Source of the DNA: Microbacterium esteraromaticum
GTDB taxonomy: Bacteria; Actinomycetota; Actinomycetes; Actinomycetales; Microbacteriaceae
Length of the DNA: 64,000 nucleotides
Assembly (NCBI RefSeq): GCF_900163815.1
Contig: NZ_FUKO01000019.1
Location: 1-64,000 of the forward strand
Reading direction: 5' to 3'
The position numbers and the translations under genes were made by a program. Positions 35,952 through 44,472 of this stretch are shown piece after piece. Position 1 is the stretch's first letter, and each line of letters opens with the position of its first letter. A model generated the notes under the pieces. The model did no database searches. It had not been told where the DNA came from and was given only the letters and a program-made list of their open reading frames with translations.

Positions 35952-36224
35952 TCAGGCCTTGCGGCGGTCTCCGCGGCCGACGATGAGGCCGTAGATCAGC
36001 AGCACGATGAGCGACCCGCCGATGGCGAGCAGCCAGGATGACAGCGACCAGAACTCGTCGATCTTCGTGTTGAAGATCATGCTGCCGAGCCAGCCGCCGA
36101 GGATGGCGCCGACGACGCCGAGCAGCAGAGTGACGAACCAGCCGCCGCCCTGCTTGCCGGGCAGGATCAGTTTCGCGATCGCGCCGGCGATGAGACCGAG
36201 GAGAAGAAAAGCAAGGAAGCCCAT
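35952..36224 (-). CDS. GlsB/YeaQ/YmgE-family small membrane protein
   Basis: This 90-residue protein has three hydrophobic segments. It contains the family features: a start with FLAFLLLGLIAGAIAKLILPGKQGGG, then TLLLGVVGAILGGWLGSMIF. It belongs to the transglycosylase-associated/GlsB family of general-stress membrane proteins. The gene is monocistronic, between its own terminator and a 186-bp upstream region that contains the BI-1 terminator. The role is undetermined beyond stress association in other bacteria. Confidence 0.92.
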   Translation of the reverse strand: MGFLAFLLLGLIAGAIAKLILPGKQGGGWFVTLLLGVVGAILGGWLGSMIFNTKIDEFWSLSSWLLAIGGSLIVLLIYGLIVGRGDRRKA

Positions 36225-36363
36225 GATGGTGGCTCCGTTCTCTATGTGCTCTGGTGTTCCCGCGCAGACGAGGGCGTCAGCGCGTGAGATAAGAATGCAG
36301 TACCTGTGCGGAGAATGGCAAGCGCGACTTCGGTGAGTCGCTGTTCTGCCTGGTGACAGCCGA

Positions 36364-36395
36364 AAAGGGCCGCCCTCCGAAGAGGGCGGCCCTTT
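36364..36395. terminator. Terminator after the BI-1 gene
   Basis: A perfect 14-bp stem (36364-36377 with 36382-36395) with a CGAA loop lies 15 bp past the BI-1 stop. AAAA on its left becomes the U-run for the - strand transcript. Confidence 0.9.
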
Positions 36396-36410
36396 CGTGC
36401 GATCAGCGGA

Positions 36411-37316
36411 TCAGTTGCTGCGCAGAATGGCGATCATGCGCAGGATCTCGACATACAGCCACACCACGGTGACCATGATGCCGAAGGCGCCGAGCCAGCC
36501 GTATTTGCGGGGTGCGCCGTTGCGCACGCCCTGCTGGATCTGATCGAAGTCCAGCACCAGCGAGTACGCGGCCATGAAGACGACGAGGATGCCGAGGATG
36601 AGGCCCAGCGGAATGCCCGCGATCGTCGCGCTGCGCATACCGAACATCTGGTCCTGAGGTAGGACGTTGGTCCACATCAGCACGAGGTTCAGCACCGAGA
36701 ACACCAGGTAGCCGATCATGGCGATCATGAAGATCTTGGTCATCTTCTTCGACGCGCGGATCTTGCCGCTGGCGAACAGTGCGAGCGTCACGCCGACGAC
36801 GGCGAGCGTCGCCAGGGTCGCCTGCATGACGATGCCAGGCCAGAGCGTCTCGAAGAAGGCCGAGATCGCGCCGATGAACACACCCTCGAAGGCGGCGTAC
36901 GCGAAGATCAGCCCCGGGCGCACCTTCTTGCGCGAGGTGAAGACGATGACCATCGCCAGCACGAAGCCACCCAGTGCGCCGACGATCCACGGCGTGAGGT
37001 CGACGCTGCCGGTGATGGGGTTGAACGTCGAGGCCGTCCAGATCCAACCGGCGACGGCAGTGGCCACGAGGATGGCGAACAGCCCGACGGTCTTCCAGAC
37101 GGTGTCTTCGATCGACATCCGGTCGGTCTCGAGGGCTCCAGCGGGTGGAGCGGCGTACATGCCTTCCATCTGGGCGTTGGCTGCAGCGGTCACCGCGGCG
37201 TGCTGTGACGCGGCGGGCGGCGGTGCGTACTGACCCTGCGCCGCGCCAGGGTAGGTCGCGACGTTGCGCGGGTCCTGCTTCTGGAACGCGGGGTTATTGA
37301 ATGCGAAATTGCTCAT
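36411..37316 (-). CDS. Bax inhibitor-1/YccA-family membrane protein
   Basis: This 301-residue protein has a hydrophilic, Ala/Pro-rich N-terminus of about 65 residues and then seven hydrophobic helices. The helices include FAILVATAVAGWIWTA, GALGGFVLAMVIVF, and the terminal pair IPLGLILGILVVFMAAYSLVLDF and WLGAFGIMVTVVWLYVEILRMI. LDFDQIQQGV in the last loop and the C-terminal ILR fit the BI-1/YccA family. Bacterial members may act as pH-sensitive calcium leak channels, known for related proteins but not this one. The gene stands alone. Confidence 0.9.
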   Translation of the reverse strand: MSNFAFNNPAFQKQDPRNVATYPGAAQGQYAPPPAASQHAAVTAAANAQMEGMYAAPPAGALETDRMSIEDTVWKTVGLFAILVATAVAGWIWTASTFNPITGSVDLTPWIVGALGGFVLAMVIVFTSRKKVRPGLIFAYAAFEGVFIGAISAFFETLWPGIVMQATLATLAVVGVTLALFASGKIRASKKMTKIFMIAMIGYLVFSVLNLVLMWTNVLPQDQMFGMRSATIAGIPLGLILGILVVFMAAYSLVLDFDQIQQGVRNGAPRKYGWLGAFGIMVTVVWLYVEILRMIAILRSN

Positions 37317-37376
37317 GGGGTGCCTCTACTCCCGAGGGATCGGTCAACGCTTTCTTCTACGATACGGCGGAAAGCT

Positions 37377-38390
37377 ATGATTGCGGTGCTTTACGCTGAG
37401 AACGTGCCCAGGAAATCTCCGCTCGTCATCGGGCATCGCGGCGCCCCCGGTTATCGCCCCGAGCACAGCAGATCGTCGTACGAACTGGCCCTCGCGATGG
37501 GGGTGGATGCTGTCGAGCCGGATGTCGTCGCCACGAGCGACGGCGTGCTGGTGCTGCGGCATGAGAATGAGATCTCCGGCACCACGAACGTCTCCGGGCA
37601 TCCCGAATTCGCTGACCGGCGCACGACGAAGAAGATCGACGGCGTCTCGCTGACGGGATGGTTCACCGAAGACTTCACCTGGGCCGAGCTCTCCACGTTG
37701 CGCTGCCGCGAGCGGCTGCCCAAGATCCGGCGCTCGAGTGCCTCTTTCGATGACACCCAGCCGATCCTGCGGCTCACCGATCTGCTTGCACTCATCCGAC
37801 AGGGGTCGGTGGAGTACGGGCGAGAGATCGGCATCGTGCTGGAGATCAAGCACGCGACCTATTTCGAGCGACTCGGTCTTGACCTGGCACCGCTGATCGA
37901 GCGCGACCTGCGAGCGCACGGCTGGGCTGACGGCGAGCTGCCGCTGGTGATCGAAGCGTTCGAGTCGACGGTGCTGGCCCGGCTGCGGTCGACCGGCCTC
38001 GCGGCATCCTTCATCTATCTCATCGAGGCCGCCGGCAAGCCGTTCGACCTGGTCACCTCGATGGGCAAAACCGCACCGGCCTACGCGGATGCCGTCACCC
38101 CAGGCGGGCTCGATCGGCTCGTCGGCGAGGTCGACGGCATCAGCGTCAACAAGCGGATGCTGCTCGCGCCGGGCGCGACGATCGTGGCGGACGCGCACGC
38201 CCGCGGTCTGCGGGTATTCACCTGGACGTGCCGCCCCGAGAACGCTTTTCTCTCGGCGCGGTTCCGGTCCTCGGGTGGCAAGGCGGCTTTCGGCGACTAT
38301 GAAGCCGAGTGGGCCGCGATCGCCCGCGCCGGGGTCGACGGCGTGTTCGTCGACCATCCCGACCTGGGCGTCGCGTTCTTCCGCTCCTGA
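37377..38390 (+). CDS. Glycerophosphodiester phosphodiesterase family protein
   Basis: From the ATG at 37377 (GGCGGAAAG upstream) the protein has 337 residues. A GTG at 37404 would begin closer to the conserved IGHRGAPGYRPEHSRSSYELA and is a real alternative, because TATGAT at 37375 also looks like a -10 box. The catalytic His-Arg pair (GHRG), the metal-binding E.D (VEPDVVATSDG) and HENEI are visible. The second His motif is replaced or shifted relative to the classic GHR/H pattern. No signal peptide is seen, so it is probably intracellular. It would split glycerophosphodiesters to glycerol-3-phosphate and an alcohol. Confidence 0.85.
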   Translation: MIAVLYAENVPRKSPLVIGHRGAPGYRPEHSRSSYELALAMGVDAVEPDVVATSDGVLVLRHENEISGTTNVSGHPEFADRRTTKKIDGVSLTGWFTEDFTWAELSTLRCRERLPKIRRSSASFDDTQPILRLTDLLALIRQGSVEYGREIGIVLEIKHATYFERLGLDLAPLIERDLRAHGWADGELPLVIEAFESTVLARLRSTGLAASFIYLIEAAGKPFDLVTSMGKTAPAYADAVTPGGLDRLVGEVDGISVNKRMLLAPGATIVADAHARGLRVFTWTCRPENAFLSARFRSSGGKAAFGDYEAEWAAIARAGVDGVFVDHPDLGVAFFRS

Positions 38391-38397
38391 CTTCGCC

Positions 38398-38790
38398 TCA
38401 GCGCGCGAAGGCGCCCGTTCTCGTCGGAACGATCTCCTTGCCGAGCGGCATGAGCGAGATCGACACCATCTTGAAGTCAGCGATGCCCATCGGGATGCCG
38501 ATGATCGTGAGACACAGGGCGATGCCGGAGATGATGTGCCCGATCGCCAGCCACCAGCCGGCCAGGATGACCCAGATGATGTTGCCCAGGAGCGAGCCGA
38601 CACCGGCGGTGGGTTTGTCGATGACTTGTCTGCCGAACGGCCAGAACGCATAGCGCGCCAGGCGGAACGATGCGATCGCCCATGGAATCGTCACGATCGG
38701 GATGCAGAGCAGAAGGCCCGCGAAGACGTAGCCGAGGAACAGGGCCCAGCCGGCCAGGATGACCCAGATGATGTTGAGGATCGTGCGCAT
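38398..38790 (-). CDS. YccF-domain membrane protein
   Basis: This 130-residue protein starts at the ATG at 38790, since upstream codons give unnatural Ser/Arg-rich sequence. It contains two copies of the YccF unit: ILNIIWVILAGWALFLGYV with IVTIPWAIASFRLARYAFWPFG, and NIIWVILAGWWLAIGHII with LTIIGIPMGIADFKMVSISL. The second ends in PLGKEIV, as in the family. It is a short inner-membrane protein of unknown function. It converges on the glycerophosphodiesterase gene with only seven bases between stops and no hairpin. Confidence 0.9.
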   Translation of the reverse strand: MRTILNIIWVILAGWALFLGYVFAGLLLCIPIVTIPWAIASFRLARYAFWPFGRQVIDKPTAGVGSLLGNIIWVILAGWWLAIGHIISGIALCLTIIGIPMGIADFKMVSISLMPLGKEIVPTRTGAFAR

Positions 38791-38818
38791 GCGCTGATTC
38801 TTGCACGACCAGCGCGTG

Positions 38819-39229
38819 TCAGGGGTTTCGTCGCCTGCTGACGCGGCGACCGGAGATCCGCTCGACGACCAGTCGGAGGCAGAGCGAGCGTTCGCCCCCT
38901 GCCCATGGACGCACCCGATCGACGCCGGAGAGCTGCTTCTGCTCGTTCTCCGGTACAACGATGACGCGGCCGCTCAGCAGCACACTCCACGCCGTGCCGC
39001 CCAGGTCATCGTGGTGATCGACTTCGAACGCGACGTCGGACTGCTCGGGCAGATGGCTGAGGATGCCGTCGTCGCGGGTGTGCACGATGACGTCGTGACC
39101 ATCCATGAGGTAGTTGACCGGAATGATCTCTACCCGTCCGTCGCGAACGAGGCCGACCCGGCCGATGCTCGCCGCCGACAGCAGCGCGAAGCTCTCCTGC
39201 TCATCCAGAGCACTGATCATCTCACTCAC
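38819..39229 (-). CDS. Pyridoxamine 5'-phosphate oxidase-like flavin-binding protein
   Basis: This 136-residue protein has the split-barrel pattern of the PNPOx-like family: ALLSAASIGRVGLVRDGRVEIIPVNYLMDG, then VIVHTRDDGI and VAFEVDHHDDLGGTAWSVLLSGRV. Such small members bind FMN, F420 or heme and include F420-dependent reductases, so substrate and cofactor cannot be fixed. The Arg-rich tail is short. It is divergent from pcrA with a 98-bp region between starts. Confidence 0.85.
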   Translation of the reverse strand: MSEMISALDEQESFALLSAASIGRVGLVRDGRVEIIPVNYLMDGHDVIVHTRDDGILSHLPEQSDVAFEVDHHDDLGGTAWSVLLSGRVIVVPENEQKQLSGVDRVRPWAGGERSLCLRLVVERISGRRVSRRRNP

Positions 39230-39327
39230 CTCCGGGCGATCGGGTGTGACCGCCGATGCCCCGATGGTACTGCCTGCGACGGGGCGGTGGGTGCGGTGTC
39301 AGTGGGGCGACCTAGACTTGAACAGCC

Positions 39328-41799
39328 ATGACCGACGCACCCCTCATCGTCCCCGCTTCCGCCTCCTCCGCCTCATCTGACGGGCAGGACGAGCTGCTGG
39401 CGGGGCTCAACCCGCAGCAGCTCGAAGCCGTCACCTATCGCGGCAGCGCACTGCTGATCGTCGCCGGCGCCGGCTCAGGAAAGACCAGCGTCCTCACTCG
39501 GCGGATCGCACTGCTGCTGCGCGAGCGCGAAGCATGGCCGAGCCAGATCCTCGCGATCACGTTCACGAACAAGGCTGCAGGCGAGATGCGCGAGCGCGTG
39601 GCCGGCCTCGTCGGCGACGTCGCTCGCGGCATGTGGATCTCGACGTTCCACTCGGCATGCGTGCGGATCCTCCGGCGCGAGGCCGAGCAGTTCGGCTTCA
39701 CCAAGTCGTTCACGATCTACGACTCCGGCGATTCCCGGGCACTGATCAAGCGACTGGTCAAAGAGCACGAGGCCGACGCGTACGGCTTCACCCCTGGTGC
39801 GGTGCAGTCGCGCATATCGAAGCTGAAGAACGAGCTGACGGATGCTGAGGGCTACGCGCGCCAGGCGAATATGAGCGACCCCGCCGAGCGAAAATTCGTC
39901 GACATCTTCGGCGACTACCAGCGCGCGCTGCAGAAGGCTAACGCCTTCGACTTCGACGACCTGATCGCGCAGACGGTGTTCCTGTTCCGGGCCTTCCCGA
40001 AGGTCGCCGACACCTATCGGCGTCGGTTCCGCCATGTCCTCGTCGACGAGTATCAGGACACCAACCACGCGCAGTACTCGCTCATTCACGAACTCACTCG
40101 ACCGCCGTCGACAGACAGCGCACCCGAACCGTATGCCTCCAACGGAATGATGATCTTCGAGCCCGCTCCGGAGGCCGAGCCCGATGCGCCGATGACAGGT
40201 GCGTCGTTGACGGTGGTCGGCGATTCCGATCAGTCGATCTATGCGTTCCGCGGTGCAGACATCCGCAACATCTCCGAGTTCGAACGCGACTTCCCCGGCG
40301 CGCGAGTGGTGCTGCTCGAACAGAACTACCGGTCGACGCAGAACATCCTCTCCGCAGCCAACGCGGTCATCGGCAACAACTTCGACCGCAAGGCGAAGAA
40401 CCTGTGGAGCGACCGAGGAGCGGGCGACAGGATCGTCGGCTTCACCGGCTACTCGCAGCACGACGAGGCCCAGTTCGTTGCTGACGAGGTCGAATCGCTG
40501 CGCCGGTCCGGCATCCCGTACTCCGAGATGGCCGTCTTCTACCGCACGAACTCCCAATCCCGTGCGCTGGAAGAGATCTTCATCCGCTCTGCGGTTCCGT
40601 ACAAGATCATGGGCGGCACGAAGTTCTACGAACGCGCCGAGATCAAAGACGCACTGGCGTACCTGGTAGCGGTCGCGAACCCCGCCGATGAGATGGCTGT
40701 CCGCCGCATCCTGAACAAGCCGCGCCGCGGAATCGGTGACGTCACCGAGACTTCCATCGCCCGCTTCGCGGTCGACGCGGGCATCAGCTTCCGTGATGCG
40801 CTGCGCAGCCCGGGCGCACTGGGCGTCGGGCCGAAGATCCAGGCGGCGATCGCCCGCCTGGACGCTGTGCTCGACGAAGCCAGTGCAATTCTGCTGCCCC
40901 CCAGCGGCGAGGTGCCTCCGGCCACGTCCGTCGCCGAGGGCCTGACCGTGCTGCTGAACAAGAGCGGCTATTTCGAGACCCTTCGCGCGAGTCGCGACCC
41001 GCAGGACGAGGCGCGGCTCGAGAACCTCGACGAGTTCATCGCGGTGGCTCGAGACTTCGCCCGCAACAACCCCGACGGCTCCATCGTCGACTTCCTCACC
41101 GAGGTGGCGCTGGTGTCAGATGCCGACGACCTCGACGATGAATCCGGCACGGTCTCGCTGATGACGATGCATACGGCGAAGGGCCTTGAGTACGACGCTG
41201 TGTTCGTCACCGGCGTCGAGGAAGACCTCATTCCGCACCGCATCTCCGCGGGCGAGCCCGGTGGTCCGCAAGAGGAGCGCCGGCTGTTCTACGTCGGCCT
41301 CACCCGCGCGCGCAAGCGACTGCACCTGTCACTGGCGATGACCAGAGCCCAGTTCGGCGAGGTGACCGTGGCGATGCCGAGCCGGTTCCTGCAGGAGATC
41401 CCCGCTGAGCTCATCGACTGGCGGCAATCACCGGGTGACGTCAACTCCCGTGGCAGGCAGTCAGCCGCAGTCAACGGGCGGCCCGGATTCCAGAAGTACG
41501 GCGGCCAGGGGGCATCGACCGGCCGCGACCGGTTCGGTGTGCAGGCGCTGCCCAAGCGCGACTCGCTGAAGCCGCTGTCGACGGCGATGGACCGCTTCCC
41601 GAACAAGGTCACCGGCAAAGTCCGCGACAACGGAGACCTCGAGCTCACGGCAGGCGACCGCATCCGTCACGACGACTTCGGCGAGGGACGCATCGAAGCG
41701 GTCACGGGCGAGGGTGCGAAACGGATCGCGCATGTGCGCTTCGATACGGCCGGGCAGAAGAAGCTGCTGATCAAGATCGCTCCGATCTCAAAGCTCTAG
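39328..41799 (+). CDS. pcrA: ATP-dependent DNA helicase PcrA/UvrD
   Basis: This 823-residue superfamily 1A helicase has all its motifs. Motif I is AGAGSGKT (46-53), motif Ia ITFTNKAAGEMRERV, motif II VDEYQDTN near residue 240, motif III VVGDSDQSIYAFRGAD, motif IV LEQNYRS, motif V TAKGLEYD and motif VI VGLTRARKRL. An acidic, Pro-rich insert of about 30 residues (PPSTDSAPEP onwards) separates motifs II and III, an addition common in actinobacterial PcrA. The C-terminus ends with a Tudor-like IRHDDFGEGRIEAV segment known to contact RNA polymerase or DNA in relatives. It acts in nucleotide-excision repair and replication-fork maintenance. Confidence 0.96.
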   Translation: MTDAPLIVPASASSASSDGQDELLAGLNPQQLEAVTYRGSALLIVAGAGSGKTSVLTRRIALLLREREAWPSQILAITFTNKAAGEMRERVAGLVGDVARGMWISTFHSACVRILRREAEQFGFTKSFTIYDSGDSRALIKRLVKEHEADAYGFTPGAVQSRISKLKNELTDAEGYARQANMSDPAERKFVDIFGDYQRALQKANAFDFDDLIAQTVFLFRAFPKVADTYRRRFRHVLVDEYQDTNHAQYSLIHELTRPPSTDSAPEPYASNGMMIFEPAPEAEPDAPMTGASLTVVGDSDQSIYAFRGADIRNISEFERDFPGARVVLLEQNYRSTQNILSAANAVIGNNFDRKAKNLWSDRGAGDRIVGFTGYSQHDEAQFVADEVESLRRSGIPYSEMAVFYRTNSQSRALEEIFIRSAVPYKIMGGTKFYERAEIKDALAYLVAVANPADEMAVRRILNKPRRGIGDVTETSIARFAVDAGISFRDALRSPGALGVGPKIQAAIARLDAVLDEASAILLPPSGEVPPATSVAEGLTVLLNKSGYFETLRASRDPQDEARLENLDEFIAVARDFARNNPDGSIVDFLTEVALVSDADDLDDESGTVSLMTMHTAKGLEYDAVFVTGVEEDLIPHRISAGEPGGPQEERRLFYVGLTRARKRLHLSLAMTRAQFGEVTVAMPSRFLQEIPAELIDWRQSPGDVNSRGRQSAAVNGRPGFQKYGGQGASTGRDRFGVQALPKRDSLKPLSTAMDRFPNKVTGKVRDNGDLELTAGDRIRHDDFGEGRIEAVTGEGAKRIAHVRFDTAGQKKLLIKIAPISKL

Positions 41800-41811
41800 G
41801 TCGCTTCGTCT

Positions 41812-43215
41812 CTAGGGCGTTTCCTCGTCCTCCTGGCCGACGCCGGCGGTGGCGGCGGCGTCCCGCATCGCACCGTCGAAGTCGGCCGTCTGCGACAGTC
41901 CTGCGACGCCGAGGCTGCGTCCCAGCGGGTCGCTGGCGATCACACGCATGCCGCGCTCACGGCACCAGGAGGCGAGCGCTGCCAGCATCCACATCGCCAC
42001 GGACTGCAGCTGCGTCACCTCGGTCAGATCGAGCACGATGACCGCTGGCGAGTCGCGGTCGGCCGGGCGCGCGTCGAGCCAGGCATCGAGATTGAGCAGC
42101 AGGCGCTCAGCGCCGTCGAAGTCGATGTACCCGCGAAGACGCCACACCGCCAGGTCGTCGGCGTTCTGCTGCAGAATCTGCGTGGCCGCGGCGTCCTGCT
42201 CCGCGCCCAGCCCTGCGGCCAGCTCGTCGTTCGCCGCCGTCACCTCCGCGGCCGACAGCGTGAGCGGGCGGTGCAGCACATGGAGGCCGAATCGGGTCGC
42301 GAGCCGCTGGGCCGCGACGACCCCGCGCACGCTCGCCCCGCTCGCGTCGAGCCGAGGGCTGAACAGGCCGAGGCCGAACTCACCGGGCGAGCTGGCGACG
42401 AGTCCGCCGGCAACGCCCGACTTGGCCGGAAGGCCGGCGCGCAGCAGCCATTCGCCGGCGTAGTCGTACATGCCGCAGGTGGCCATGATGGTCATCACGT
42501 GCTGGCAGGTCTCCGCGCTCGTCACCCGCTCGTTGGTGACCGGGTTCACGCCGCCATTCGACAGCGTCGCGCCCATCACCGCCAGGTCACGAGCGGTCAC
42601 CAGCACCGAGCACTGGCGAAAATAGGTGTCGAGGGTTTCGGTCACGGGCGCGGCGAGCGAGCCCGCGCTGTGCATGAGGTAGGCGAGGGCGCGGTTGCGG
42701 TCGCCCGATTCCCGCTCGGAGTCGAAGACGGCCTCGTCGACGCTCAGGTCTCGGCCGGCGAACGCGCTGAGTCGGGCGAGAATGCGCGCGAAGCGCTCTT
42801 CAGATGATTCCCCTCTGACCAGAGAGGTCGTCACGATCGCGCCGGCGTTGACCATCGGGTTCGGCGGGCGCCCGGTTCCGGCTTCGAGCTTGACCGAGTT
42901 GAATGCCTCGCCGCTGGGCTCGGCACCGACGCGGGCGTGGACGGCATCGAGCCCGCGGTCATCCAGGGCGAGCGAGTACACGAACGGCTTCGAGGCGGAT
43001 TGGACGGTGAAATCGACATCGGTGTCGCCGCTCTCGTACACGTGCCCGTTGAGCCCGCACAGCGCGATGCCGAACAGATTCGGGTCCGCTTCCGCCAACT
43101 GCGGAATGTAGTCGGCCACCGCTCCTCGAGTATCGGTGATGAGGCGATCGTGCACGACATCGAGAAACGACGTGACGATGCCGGAGAGCTTCTCGGGGGC
43201 GGCCATGGCCACCAT
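41812..43215 (-). CDS. glsA: Glutaminase A fused to a STAS domain
   Basis: This protein has 467 residues from the ATG at 43215, or 464 from an ATG at 43206; neither has a clear ribosome site. Residues about 5-310 form a beta-lactamase-fold glutaminase with SASK (catalytic Ser and Lys in TVQSASKPFVYSL), PPNPMVNAGAI and SGVAGG. The final 100 residues are a STAS domain (IDFDGAERLLLNLDAW, AVIVLDLTEVTQLQS), the type found in anti-sigma antagonists and transporter tails. It converts glutamine to glutamate and ammonia. The STAS domain could regulate it or bind a nucleotide. Its stop is 12 bp from the pcrA stop. Confidence 0.92.
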   Translation of the reverse strand: MVAMAAPEKLSGIVTSFLDVVHDRLITDTRGAVADYIPQLAEADPNLFGIALCGLNGHVYESGDTDVDFTVQSASKPFVYSLALDDRGLDAVHARVGAEPSGEAFNSVKLEAGTGRPPNPMVNAGAIVTTSLVRGESSEERFARILARLSAFAGRDLSVDEAVFDSERESGDRNRALAYLMHSAGSLAAPVTETLDTYFRQCSVLVTARDLAVMGATLSNGGVNPVTNERVTSAETCQHVMTIMATCGMYDYAGEWLLRAGLPAKSGVAGGLVASSPGEFGLGLFSPRLDASGASVRGVVAAQRLATRFGLHVLHRPLTLSAAEVTAANDELAAGLGAEQDAAATQILQQNADDLAVWRLRGYIDFDGAERLLLNLDAWLDARPADRDSPAVIVLDLTEVTQLQSVAMWMLAALASWCRERGMRVIASDPLGRSLGVAGLSQTADFDGAMRDAAATAGVGQEDEETP

Positions 43216-43246
43216 GCTACGGGCGGCGCGGGCTAGGCTGACAGAT

Positions 43247-44377
43247 ATGGCTCTGTTCTCCCGCCGCAAGAAGACCGATGACGCTGTCCCCGAGGTGCAG
43301 ACGTCCGCTGAAGCGGAAGTCGCACCAGAGCCGGAGACCCCGGACGCTCCCGCTGAGTCCGTACCCGAGATCGGCATCTCCGTGCAGGCCTTTCGTGGAG
43401 TCGGTGCGGATGCTGGCCCCGAGGTGAACCTGGAGGAACCAGAGGCGCAGGCGACTCCGGCGACGGGCGATGAGGTGCCGCAGCGGTTGCGCTCGGTCTC
43501 TACCACGGGCATGCCCGATGACCAGAAGGCCGCCCCCAGGCTTCCGCTTGCGGCCGCGCTGCCGCCCGAGCAGACCCACACGGTCGAAGGCCTCAACGAC
43601 AACGTGCTGCTGCGTGAAGCCCTCGCCGAGCTCGAAGAGGGCGCGAGCAACGAGCAGCTCCTCGGCGTGATGCGCCAATCGCTGCAAGGGCACCTCTACT
43701 TGCGGGTGCACGGCGATGCTCGCGAGCAGATCAGCTCGGGCAAGCCGCTCTCGGTCGGCGTCGTCCGCGACGGCGACCGATCGTTCATGCTCGCCTACAG
43801 CTCCGGTGCGGCGCTGCGCGCGTCGGTACAGGATGCTGAAGATGCCGCGTCCACGTCCGCGATCGCCCAGCCGGTGACCTCGGTCTATCAGCAGGTCGTC
43901 TCCGGCGGTTTCACGGGCGTCATCATCGACAACTCCTCGGCACCCCACCGCGCGGTGTTCCCGACCGAGCTGCTGCAGAAGGCGCTCGATCAGGGCGACG
44001 AAGACATGTCGGTGAAGACCCTGATGGCGGCGCCACGCGACGAGCAGACGCCCGTGCGCATCGGCGAGGCGCTGGCGAAGACGCGCAGCTGGGTGGCCGT
44101 GAATGACGGCGGCAATGGGCAGCCGGTGGGGATCGCTGAGGCGCACACGACGGATGGGCGCCGCTTTCTGCAGGTGTTCTCGCATCCGCTCGAGGTTGTC
44201 GCTCTCGGCCGCCAGGACAAGCCGATGCCGTTCAAGCCCGAGCAGCTCGCGAAGGTGCTCAGTGAACACCCCGAGATCGCGGGTGTGCTCGTCGATGTCG
44301 GCGGCCCCTCGATCGCTGTGGAGCGCGACGCGCTGAGCGCCGTGCTCGTGCTGGCGATCGACCTCGGCGACGACTGA
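43247..44377 (+). CDS. SseB-family protein
   Basis: This 376-residue protein starts at the ATG at 43247, divergent from glsA with only 31 bp between starts, so the promoters must overlap. Residues 1-105 are charged, Glu/Pro/Ala-rich and probably disordered. Two SseB-type modules follow: ALAELEEGASNEQLLGVMRQ through LSVGVVRDGDRSFMLAYSSGAAL, then VRIGEALAKTRSWVAVNDGG with RRFLQVFSHPLEVVALG. The name comes from the enterobacterial SseB, but in actinobacteria these are soluble proteins of unknown function. No further context is visible. Confidence 0.82.
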   Translation: MALFSRRKKTDDAVPEVQTSAEAEVAPEPETPDAPAESVPEIGISVQAFRGVGADAGPEVNLEEPEAQATPATGDEVPQRLRSVSTTGMPDDQKAAPRLPLAAALPPEQTHTVEGLNDNVLLREALAELEEGASNEQLLGVMRQSLQGHLYLRVHGDAREQISSGKPLSVGVVRDGDRSFMLAYSSGAALRASVQDAEDAASTSAIAQPVTSVYQQVVSGGFTGVIIDNSSAPHRAVFPTELLQKALDQGDEDMSVKTLMAAPRDEQTPVRIGEALAKTRSWVAVNDGGNGQPVGIAEAHTTDGRRFLQVFSHPLEVVALGRQDKPMPFKPEQLAKVLSEHPEIAGVLVDVGGPSIAVERDALSAVLVLAIDLGDD

Positions 44378-44421
44378 CCTGCCGGAGTCGCACGTGCCCC
44401 GAGCGCGCAAACCTGCCTAGA

Positions 44422-44440
44422 ATAGGCAAGCCTTGCCTGG
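44422..44440. promoter_or_regulatory. Iron-box-like palindrome upstream of heme oxygenase
   Basis: AGGCAAG-C-CTTGCCT (44424-44438) is a perfect 15-bp palindrome inside a 19-bp frame that resembles the DtxR/IdeR iron box (TTAGGTTAGSCTAACCTAA). A second dyad, TGCCTA-GAA-TAGGCA, overlaps its left side at 44414-44428. The box sits 33 bp before the start of heme oxygenase, a gene that DtxR-type repressors control in other actinobacteria. Iron repression is therefore likely. Confidence 0.75.
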
Positions 44441-44472
44441 TCAGCGGCCGGGCGTTAGGGGAACGCTTGCTC

